Origin: Ulota crispa
Taxonomy: Eukaryota; Streptophyta; Bryopsida; Orthotrichales; Orthotrichaceae
Length of the DNA stretch: 64,000 nt
Direction of reading: 5' to 3'
Assembly: GCA_963920765.1 (NCBI GenBank)
Contig: OY987245.1
Location: 7,456,727 to 7,520,726, forward strand
Position 1 is the first letter of the stretch. Each line of letters starts with the position of its first letter. The notes under the pieces were generated by a model that was given only the letters and a program-made list of their open reading frames with translations, searched no databases and was not told the DNA's origin. This document shows positions 36,221-46,020 of the stretch, piece after piece. The translations under genes were made by a program, and so were the position numbers.

Positions 36221-36525
36221 GGCTCAATTTATTGCACATACTTTGATGTGGGGCCAAGGCAAAAAAGTTCAAGTTTTCCACCGGCCAGAAAATGTCCAAA
36301 AAATGTGAGAGTTTAGATATTTACCATTGGGGGACTGAATTTGAGAATTTTGAGTTTATATTTGGATTCAAGGACCCTGTTCTAGTCTGGCAACCTAGAG
36401 GGATATACAATTGAACAACAACAAAAAATAGCGGCAAATTATTACTACTACTAATCCTTATTTGGAAAAAAACTTGAACTTTTTTGTCTTGGCCCCACAT
36501 TGACATATGTGCAGTAAACTGAGCC
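36221..36525. mobile_element. foldback MITE
   Basis: Inverted ends of about 55 bp: GGCTCAATTTATTGCACATA (36221) and TGACATATGTGCAGTAAACT then GAGCC (to 36525). Both arms share TGGGGCCAAG and AAAAGTTCAAGTTT. It is non-coding. Confidence 0.8.
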
Positions 36526-37700
36526 AATGTTTAGGGAGAAGTTTTAGTTTCACCAATTGAAATCTAGCATTTCTCAATTTCAACTAGATTTTTACTAATA
36601 CACACCAATTTTTTTTGTAAAAATTCTAAATATATATGGTAAAATATAATATTTAGGTTTTGTAGAGAAATGAACCAATTTTTCATCCGATAGTTTGAGG
36701 TTGCAACCGGGTTTTTTGCAATTTCAACCGACTGTTACTACACAAACCGTCGGTTCTCCCTGAACTCTGAATTGAGCCATCCCACAATCCCACTCTCTAG
36801 TGGGCTCCTCATAGGTGGTCGTTTTGGGATTGGACTATCCCACATATGTTGATGTGGGGTCACAGTGCAAAATGTGGGGCCATGGTGGAAAGGCTCAGCA
36901 GCTTTTGTTACAAATAAGGGTACAATGTTACAAACAAGGATATAAATAATAAGGGAATTGATATGTGCACATCAAATGGGGCAGATTTTGGATATTTATC
37001 ATTAACAAGTTGAATTTGGGAAAAATGAATTTAGATTTGGTTTTAGAGACTTTGATTTTGATCAGAATCACAAAAGAGGTTAGGGTTAAACAAAACCTAA
37101 TAGAAAAGCTGAGCTTTTTTTATAAGCAAGGGGAATTTATCAATGATTGGGATTCAAAAATGTATGTATGGAACAATTTGTACCCTAGAGTATGTATTCA
37201 TCTGCAATACATCAAGCAAGATTTAAGCTAACATTTAAGTCTCTATTGTGACATAAAAGAAAGCCAACCATAACAAGTGCTTGAATGAATAATTAATCTA
37301 TCAAAGGAAAATGACATAGACATTATGAAACATTAAAGGTGCCGATTGATCATACCTAGAGTTCAATACGTGTTGGCTCTTTAGGCAAGCTATTCAACTT
37401 TTCCAATGTCGGAAACAAGTATTACTAGTGACTAGTGTCTCTCTAAGTACCAAATAGGAATAGTAAAAATAAAAGAATTGTAGTAAAAGGATTGACATTG
37501 AGCCAAATTGTATTCTTTTATAAATGTAGATAGATATTCATCAAGATTAGACTTGCTAGAAACTAGGGTACTAATTGTATTTGGGATCAAGAAACTAGCC
37601 CTTTTGCTAGAATATAGAACTCCAACATCTCAAGAGAAAAATTCAAAAAGTGTACTATTTTTTCTCTAGCCTAGTATGTGCATTTGCATCAACGCTCGTT
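36526..37700. other. AT-rich region with a half-copy of the hAT-like MITE
   Basis: From 36956 to about 37140 the sequence GGAATTGATATGTGCACATC and what follows match the left arm of 50286-50697; no right arm is present. No gene is seen in the rest. Confidence 0.5.
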
Positions 37701-37721
37701 TCTAGGCGGTTTGTCCATTGA

Positions 37722-37868
37722 GTCAAACTATGCACTCCAAGAGTCAAACCGCTTGCCCCAAGAATCAATCTGTGTGCCCCAAGAATCAATTTGCGCGCCC
37801 CAAGAGTCAAATTGTGCACTCCAAGAATCAATTCGCTCGCAACAAGAGTCAAATTGCGCTCTCCAAGA
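37722..37868 (+). repeat. seven 21-bp tandem units
   Basis: Seven copies of a 21-bp unit (consensus like GTCAAATTGTGCACTCCAAGA). Because 21 is a multiple of three, forward frames read as heptad-like repeats such as SNCALQE and SICAPQE. The surrounding frame is short, with no other coding sign. Confidence 0.85.
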
Positions 37869-38708
37869 GTTGTGGAAAAACAACACTCCCAATGATTGTT
37901 GTTGAGACAATTGATGCACCTATAATAGCACCAAGCATTGCCTCTGAAAGTTAGATATGGATACTCCCTCCAAGGTTGCTTTCGATGGTGCCTCCTTTGA
38001 TGAAGTCCAAGCTTGCTCTTTCAAAACCTGCAAAACCTTTGACAATGCTTGCTTCTCAAATTTTGCCTCTGCAGTGTCAACTTTCTTCTATATGGTGGAG
38101 CTAAGAGCGCTTAAAGAATACAATTTTTTTTAGAATGAGAGTAGTTTATTGGGACTAGAGCCTTTTATTTATTTTTAATCAGTAAATGACGGGCCTACTA
38201 CGACTAGGTTTAGATGACATACTGTATGATGGGACCGGAATGGCAAATTCTCCGTAATTGCTTTTGCAAATTGAATTGAGAGTAATATAAACCTTGGGTG
38301 TTGTGCAGTGGTACCTTTCTTCTTTGGGGTTGTAGACTTTAGACTTTGTCCCATGTCCCAATACTATGTTTCACGTCCCAAAACACATTATAATCTAAGA
38401 ATCTACTTGGTGTAAAGCCAAAAGTTGTGTTACAAACCTCTCTCAATTTGTAACCTAAATCACCAAATATATTTAATAAATTAGATCAAAACATAGAGCT
38501 CAACCACCTGAACATAGAGCTCAACCACTTGACCATAGAGTAAGATTAATTCCTAAAAAGAATTAAACTCTTCATCCTCTGAGTCTCATTTTTTATCTTC
38601 AAAACTAGTATAGGTACCCATTGTACCAACGGAGGCAATAGCAATGTCCTTGCAATAAACAAATTCTATGCTAGCAATCTTATCACAAATTATGGTCAAT
38701 TTCAAAAT
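37869..38708. other. AT-rich gene-free region
   Basis: No gene, RNA or strong repeat is recognised between the 21-bp array and TTAA element C. Confidence 0.4.
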
Positions 38709-38712
38709 TTAA

Positions 38713-39648
38713 CCCCTAAAGGCTTTTGACTATGTTATCATCAAAATTGCCCCAAAATTGCCATTTGTAGTGCAAGTATCAAATTTTAGATAAAAGTTAT
38801 TTTTGAACACATCTAACCGTAAGATTTTATAGTACACTAGTATCCAAAGATGTGGAAAAAATTCAGAAATTTTGCGATGTGGATTGTTAGGTGATTGAGT
38901 TTGAATTGACAAAAAGTCGTTTTTTGTCCCTGCAAAAATCCGGGCAGCTGCACTTCACAAGGTCATGTTTGTATGAAAAAAGTTTCAAAATGGTTGTAAT
39001 TTTTGGATTCATTCTTCAGGGCAAGTTAGGTACACACTTAAAAATTTTCAAATCATTTGGAAATGCATAACACATAGAAAAAAATAGTAAGTAAAAAGAA
39101 GTAGAGAATGATACAAAACACTAAATTGTTGAGAATTTAGTTATGAAAAACAAAAATTCCAATCCCAATGGTCAAAATGTTGTAATAAACAATCTACATA
39201 CTTTAGCTTTATTTTTTTTCCAATATATTAAAAATTGAGTAAAACATAGGACTTAAAAGTTTTTTTTAGAATAGGGAATCCATAATTGCCCGCAAACAAA
39301 ATCTCCTCATAACTTTCATCTCATTGATGGAAATTGAATGATTCAAAGCTTTCCACGGATATATTTATTTATCTAAAGAAATAATTTCAAAACATAAAAT
39401 TCAAAAAATGTAATCTTTAAAGAAGTTATTTGAGCTGCTTGGGCTGCCCCCCGAACAAAGGAAACTACATATCATGCAATAAGTTTTGAACCATGAAATC
39501 AAAAGTTATGAAATTTTTTGGGCCTTAAAGCTACTCCTTGGACACATCATATGTGAAAATTTCAAAGAAAAAAAAATGAAAAATACATTTGTAGTGAGCT
39601 GTCCAAAATTGCTATGTTGCCAAAAATCACTATTTGGGCCTTTAGGGG
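38713..39648. mobile_element. TTAA-flanked element C, 936 bp
   Basis: TTAA (38709-38712 and 39649-39652) flanks CCCCTAAAGGC and GCCTTTAGGGG. The interior is non-coding. It is homologous along most of its length, in inverted orientation, to element D at 42861-43777 (shared blocks GAGTTTGAATTGACAAAAA, ATGAGATGAAAGTTATGAGG or its complement). Confidence 0.88.
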
Positions 39649-39954
39649 TTAAATCATGGGTGACTAGTTAATTGACAAATGCCATCAACTTGATTCAAAG
39701 TAAAGCCGCAACTTAAACCAATTTATGCATGTACCCTCTCTCTACTTTATGCATTCCAAAACTGTTCAACCCTACTCACCAACCAAGGTTTTAAAAGCAT
39801 TTAAAAAATTAAGCAAATCACCTTGTTGCAGTCAAGTACCATCAAAAGACAAGGTTTCTTGAAGGTAGCATAGCAAATGCTAGGCTTGCATCCCAAATAA
39901 ACTAGCCCTCCTTCTCCTCATCAAATTTCAATGCATGAACCATTCTCAAAATAG

Positions 39955-40830
39955 GGGATTATTGGAAGTTGCACCTTTTACATTCTCTTTTGACCAATCA
40001 AAATGAGAAGCTCCATGACTCATGTAGTGGTTAACAATAAAGTATAATGGTTCATTGGAAGTTACACTACAATACTTTCTCTCAACTAATTAGGTTGAGT
40101 TGCTTCACTGGCCATTAACAATAAGTCACTAGAAGTTCTACTACAAAACTCTTTCAACTAATCAAAATGAGTGGCTCAAAATGTTGTATATAGAAAGGGC
40201 TGCATTTTTGGTTGTATACTTATATATATATAGATAAGGGAATTACTATAGCAACACCCTAAATTGCTAATGGGACACCCCCTCTGAGCACAAAATTTGA
40301 TAATTTAGTGCTATTTTGATTTAGTAACTGGTCCATCATTCATTCAATCACAACATTATCCCCTACATGAAAGAAATCATGACAAATACAAAAAAAATGA
40401 AATATTATTGCACCAATACTATTTTTTGATATATTTTTGCTTTATGTAACTCAAAAGTCTTATATTTTTAGTTTGAAATTTAAGCACACCTTTTTTTTTC
40501 AATATAGCCTTAGAATGATAAAAGTGAAGCCAACCTTTTAATCCAAATTAAAAAATGAGCAAAATCAGCATTAAAAATCACATTTTCATGCTTAGAGGGG
40601 GTGTCCCGTTAGCAATTTAGGGTGTTGCTGTTGTAATTCCCTATAGAAAATATTGTATTCTATTACATATAACGATAAGAAAATAAGGTCACTGGCAATT
40701 GCTCCACGATTTTCTCTTGCACTCTCTTTTGACCAATTAGATTGAGTTGCTTCACAAAACGTTAACAACAGGTCATTGGCAATTGCACCACAACTTTCTC
40801 TCAACCAACCAAAACGCTCATGTATCTATA
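39955..40830. repeat. degenerate ~85-bp satellite-like array interrupted by a MITE
   Basis: Units containing CACTRGAAGTTnnACTACAA, CTCTCAACTAATnnnnnTGAGT and GTTAACAATAAGTCA recur three or more times at 39955-40200 and about twice at 40675-40830. The family 2 MITE at 40238-40641 sits between them. Confidence 0.6.
40238..40641. mobile_element. MITE family 2, copy 3
   Basis: GGGAATTACTATAGCAACACC at the left and GTGTTGCTGTTGTAATTCCC at the right. It is 404 bp, with near-TA flanks. It is the least decayed of the three copies at its ends. Confidence 0.88.
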
Positions 40831-41014
40831 TATTGTTATAAATAATAGAGTACAATCTTTTCTATATATAAGAGAACACAATCAAGAATAGAATACAACC
40901 TTTTTCTATATCTCATCATTGTATATATAAATGAATCCCATAGTGGATGTAAAATAAAATAGAGTAGAGTACAAGTTTAACTAAATTTATAAATGGAATA
41001 AAGTAAAATTTGGG

Positions 41015-41465
41015 AAGCATGGGAATAAGAGGAGCACGTGGATAAGGAGAGCACGGGGATAAGGGGGCACGGGGATAAGGAGAGCACGGGGATAAGGGGG
41101 CACGGGGATAAGGAGGGCACGAGGATAAGAGGGACACATGGGTAAGGGGCATAGGGATAAAGGGCATGGAGATAAGAGGGCATGTGGATAGGAGGCAGAT
41201 GGATAAGAAGGGCAGAGGACTAAGAGGGACACAAGGATAGGGGGGGCAGCGAGTAAGGGGGCAAGGGGCATGGAGATAAGATGGCATGTGAATAGGAGGC
41301 ACATGGATAAGAGGGACATAGAACTAAGAGGGGCACGAGGATAAGGGGGCAGCGGGATAGAAGGCACAAAGATAGGGGCACGAAGATAGGAGGCATGGGG
41401 ATAGGGGGTAGTGGAATAGGAGGCACGGAGATAGGGGACACGAGGATAGGAGGCATGTGCCATAA
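41015..41465. repeat. G-rich minisatellite
   Basis: Imperfect 13-17-bp units built on GGGGATAAGGGGGCAC and GATAGGAGGCAC run for about 450 bp with strong purine bias on the plus strand. The minus-strand open frames here (Pro/Ser/Cys-rich, up to 197 codons) are only translations of the repeat. Confidence 0.9.
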
Positions 41466-42856
41466 AAGGAGATGTGGCATGGAGTTGATGCATCACCTCA
41501 TCAACCCATTGGTACAACGGGTAATGTATAAGTTTAACCAAAGTATAAAATTTGGAGAAAAGTAAAAATACAAAAGTCATAAATGAATCAAGTTGCTAGC
41601 ATTTGAGAGTTAACTAGATTGCATTTTTTCTTAATTGGCCAAATTTTGTGACAAGATTGCAACTGCACCCATTGATACAACCAGTACATATACTAGCATA
41701 TAATAGAATACACCTCAAAAGTGTCCTTGGTGGTAGTCCTTGACAATTTTGCAACTAAAGACAACAAATCCGTAATCGAATTATGAGGATGTGAGTGCAT
41801 GAGGTTTTGTAACCAAATTGTAGGGATGTAGGTGCATGCAGTTTTGTAACCAAATTATAGGGATGGGGGGCATGGACATTAAAGGCACGGGGATGGGGGG
41901 CACCAGTGTTTTATCTGAGTGATAGAGCCCGCTTCCGTGTCCTCTTCCGATTGGAAGATATCTAGAGGGAAGGGTAGTGAGTGGCCAGAATCTATCGGAT
42001 CTGGCAAAAGATCGTCAGAAAAAAAAACGTTGGGGGGCACAAACATGGGGGCACGAGCATGGCCGGTGCATTGTGAATTTGATGTTTTCTATCGTATTGG
42101 GTCTCTGTGTTTCTCAAATTTTGAAATTCAAGAACAAAAAAAGGAGAGGCCAAGGTACAGAAAGAAAGACAATTTGTGTGGAGGTCCATTGGTACAATAG
42201 GAAGGAGGACTTGTTCTTTTATATATATAAGCAACTCTAGAAGCAACAAAAGAACTTTTCTATGTATTGGATTGTGTTTTTAGGTGTCAATAACTAGAGT
42301 CAAAAGTCATCCAATACCATAACATTCAGTAGCACTAGTAAAGGCTGCCCTCCCTCCAAGAGAATGGTGTGGAATATTCCACACCCTTCTTTAGCTATGG
42401 GGACACTTAGTTGAATTTGTTAGAGTTTATGAAAATGAGGCTTAACTCAGTGCACACATGTCGAGGGGGCCAAACATGTCAGAAAATTATTAAAAATAAA
42501 ATAAAATAAAAATAAAACTTTTTTTTTTGTCAAGATGAAGTTCGTGGATGATACCTAAAGAGAGTGAAAGGCAACCTCTCTTCAGGCTACTGAATGTTAT
42601 GACACTTGGCAAAAGCACACAATGACTGCACATTGAGCAAAAACCTACTGGTATGCTATATCTAATAGTGCATCAAGATTGCCGCAGTGGCTTAACATTA
42701 TGATGCAATACTGCAATAGTATAGAAACGCTCTACTATGACTGCAATATTGATAATATATCAAAAGAATATTGTATACTACCTATTAAAGCAATAAGAGC
42801 ACTACTGCTATAGTCCTGAAAAAGTTTTATTCCAATATTGAATAGTGTTTAACCCA
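41466..42856. other. gene-free region between the minisatellite and TTAA element D
   Basis: No gene is recognised. A patch at about 41925-42070 is GC-richer but lacks motifs. The rest is AT-rich. Confidence 0.4.
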
Positions 42857-42860
42857 ATAA

Positions 42861-43777
42861 CCCCTAAAGCTTTGAACACCCTTTTTTGATAACATAGCAA
42901 TTTTAGGCAGTTTATTATCAATGGGGTTTTCATTTGTTTTCTTTGAAATTTTCACACATGATGTCTCCAAGGAGTATCTTTATGGCCCAATAATTTTCAG
43001 AACTTTTGACTTCATGGTTCAAAAGTTATTGCATGTTATGTTGTTTTTGTTGAGCAGCCAAAAAACTTCTTTAAAAATTACATTTTTTGATTTTTTTTTT
43101 TTGAAATTGGTTATTTAGATTTATGTATACTTGGAAAGCTTTAAATCCTTCTATTTTGATCAATGAGATGAAAGTTATGAGGAGATTTTGTTTGCAAGCA
43201 ATTATGGATTCTCTACTTTGAAACAAATCTTCAAGTCCATTAATTTACTCAATTTTCAATATTTAAGAGGAAAAAAACAAAACCAGAAGATGTAGATTGT
43301 TTATTACAGCATCATAGCCATTGGGATTGGATTTTTTCATTTCCATAATTGAGTTCTTAATAATTTAGTGGTTTGAATCATTCTCTACTTCTTTTTACTT
43401 ACTATTGTTTTTCCATATGTTTTACAGTTCCAAATTATTTGAAAATTTTCAAGTGTATACCCAACTTGCTTTGAAGAACAAATCCAAAAAAACACAACCA
43501 TTTTAGAATTTCTTCATACAAATATGACCTTGTGAAATGCAGCTGCCTAGAATTTTTGCAAAGACAAAAAATGGTTTTTTGTCAATTCAAACTCAACTAT
43601 CTAACAATCTACATGGTGAAAACTTCTGAATATTTTTCCACATCTTTTGATACTAGTGTAGTACAAGATCTTATGGCTACATTTGTCAAAAAAAAATTCT
43701 TCTAAAATTTGGTACTTGTACTAGACATGGTAGTTTTAGAGTGGTTTTGGTGAAAATTGAGCTTAGCGCTTTAGGGG
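42861..43777. mobile_element. element D, relative of C, with ATAA target duplication
   Basis: CCCCTAAAGC and GCGCTTTAGGGG ends are flanked by ATAA on both sides (42857-42860 and 43778-43781). It is 917 bp, non-coding and inverted relative to element C. The variant target site shared by both flanks implies insertion into ATAA. Confidence 0.85.
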
Positions 43778-43781
43778 ATAA

Positions 43782-45423
43782 GGTCTGTGGTCAATTCTAG
43801 GGGTGGGCAAGGCCTTTTTTGGTGTTTTGGAAAAACTCATAGTAACAAAGAATACAAATGCGTACAAAAGATCCAATTGTACAGATGGCAATGTCATGCA
43901 TGGTTTACTCGAGGGGTGCACTATACAAGGTTTACATGGGTAGCGTTGGTGCAAAGCCCTATTAGAGGTGGGCTATGTAGGTAAATTTTTGTCATTTACA
44001 TAGGGCTGTATTTACCTAAATTTCTAAAGTCTAGTAATTTAAGGTACCCTATGCTTTATTTGAAAAAAATTGTGTGATAATTTAGGATACCCCATGTTTA
44101 TTGTAAATACATGAGGACATGAATAAAAGTGCATACACCTAATTAAATACCAAAAAAATTGGATTAGGTTGGTTGAGACATGCAAAATGTGACTGTTCTT
44201 TTGTATGGTAAAAATGTTGTTGTTTAGGATTTAAAATACGTTGGAGTAATTGGGGGTATTGTAGAAGAAATTATACTTTTAGAACAAGGCATCATACATT
44301 TGAAACAAGAATTTTGAGTAATCACAAAACATGTACAACAAGAAAGTGCAATGAAACACAAAGCATGTTACTTAATTGCAAAAGCACATAAAGACATACT
44401 CTCCTGCAATCTCACAAGAAAACACTTGTGAAACCCTCAAACGCTGCTCTCACAAAAGGCAACGTCATCAAACTAAAATGCCCTAAGCCGCGTTCATTAG
44501 TATAGTGGTGTGCAAATTTTTGCTTCTCATCCATCCCCTGCAACAACACGTGTCCTGTCTATATATCTCTGTCCATATTACCAATCTTCATCCCATACTT
44601 GAATGATACGTATCCTATATCATAACCCCCCTTAGAGCTTTGCAATAGCTAGATGTAAACATGCATGGGATCTTGCTTTGAATACTCCACAAAGCTTGAA
44701 TACTAAATACTAACTCGAGTTATACTGCAATTAAATTCATTGATTTTTAATTTTAATATTTGCAAGGCTATTGTAGAAATAAAATAAACCTAAATCTCAC
44801 TAATAAACTCTACCCTTCATTATTTACAAAGACTCCAAACACATTACAACAATGGTAACTTATTTCCAAGTCATGTCAAAAATTTAGGACCAAGGCAATT
44901 AAAATAACCCTTCGTTTGATTGCATGTGTACCCAAAAAAAAGTGGGAGTGCGCCCCTCGAGATGGTTTATGGGGATGCATCATTTTTTTATGTTAAATTT
45001 TGTTTGCAAGTAGGTTTAAATGTGCATGTGTGCGCTTTTGTTCAAATATGGTGGTCTCTATGGTGGTGGATTGTGTTTCTTTATGAATTGTTCTTTCTTG
45101 TTGCGTAATGGACCACGTGGCAATTCTTTAGGGTGTGGTGGGTTTAGGAAAAACCTGGAATTTTGGGAAAGTGTACAAGTATTTGATCTTTATTGATTAT
45201 GACCATCTTTCTACCTTCATTCCTGTATTTTGGCAACCAGTAGTTCTTGAGTTTTTTCAATGCCTTGACCACGTGGCAGCTAAGCTAAACCCAAATTTTG
45301 TTCCAAGCTATGGAGTTCCTAATTGCCTATAGCCACCCCTTTGCCGCATTCTCAAATTCCTTAACATGCTCTCCCTACCAACTAAAAAGAGCCAAAATCA
45401 ACCAAAAATTAGTCAACCGGACT
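43782..45423. other. AT-rich gene-free region
   Basis: No gene is recognised. The part at about 45240-45420 resembles 25330-25500 (shared blocks such as AACATGCTCTC and AAAGAGCCAAAAT), so it is a dispersed repeat adjoining TTAA element E. Confidence 0.45.
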
Positions 45424-45427
45424 TTAA

Positions 45428-45674
45428 CCCGTAAGCGCCCCAACGACGGGATCATGTCAACGACGAGATCATGTCGTTGGGGATCCCAAGTTTATCTCAC
45501 TTTTTCTCTCAATCCATATTGTGAAAAAACACGTGATTGGTCCCCATCAGCAAAGAAGATAATTCTTTTTCAGACCCTACGGTCACTTTTTCTGGATGTA
45601 ATTTTCCAAGCTATGGTGGCCATTAAACCCCTCATTTTCTCCTAAACCCTAAAACAACTCTGGGCGCTCCGGGG
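45428..45674. mobile_element. TTAA-flanked short element E, 247 bp
   Basis: TTAA (45424-45427 and 45675-45678) flanks CCCGTAAGCGCCC and GGGCGCTCCGGGG. It is homologous to 52708-52937 (shared TTTTCCAAGC and GTGGCCATTAAACCCC). It contains AAACCCTAA at 45644-45652, upstream of eL6. Confidence 0.88.
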
Positions 45675-45718
45675 TTAATGGATTAAATGGCAAAAGTACG
45701 CATCATTGCACTTGTAAA

Positions 45719-45870
45719 GAGACTCCATCCACTGCACTTGTCGGGATCATTCATCCAGTGCACTTGTCGGGAACTTGGGATCATTCATCCAGTGTACTTG
45801 TCGGTATCATTCATCCAGTGCACTTGTCGGTATCATTCATCTAGTGCACTTGTCGGTATCATTCATCTAC
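45719..45870 (+). repeat. 26-bp tandem repeats upstream of eL6
   Basis: About five to six units of TATCATTCATCCAGTGCACTTGTCGG, with small insertions in the first ones. The array ends about 150 bp before the eL6 start codon and may be promoter or leader sequence. Confidence 0.9.
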
Positions 45871-45910
45871 CGCTCCGGCAACAGCATTCATCCAGCTCCT
45901 CTCTGATCAG

Positions 45911-45922
45911 AATTAGGGTTCC
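45911..45922 (+). promoter_or_regulatory. telo-box-like motif near the eL6 start
   Basis: AATTAGGGTTCC (reverse GGAACCCTAATT) lies about 100 bp before the start codon. Plant ribosomal-protein promoters commonly carry AAACCCTAA-type motifs close to the transcription start. The function is inferred. Confidence 0.4.
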
Positions 45923-46020
45923 AGCAATGACGACAAGAGCCTGGAGCACCACGGCTCCGTCCTTTCCCTCGACAGACTTGCACTGCTGTTGTCGAAATCC
46001 GAAGTCACCGCGCCAGAGCG

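Noticed and set aside
40987-41580. Long minus-strand open frames (up to 197 codons, Pro/Ser/Cys-rich)
   Set aside because: They are translations of the G-rich minisatellite; the several overlapping frames have the same low-complexity content and there is no start context or splice structure.
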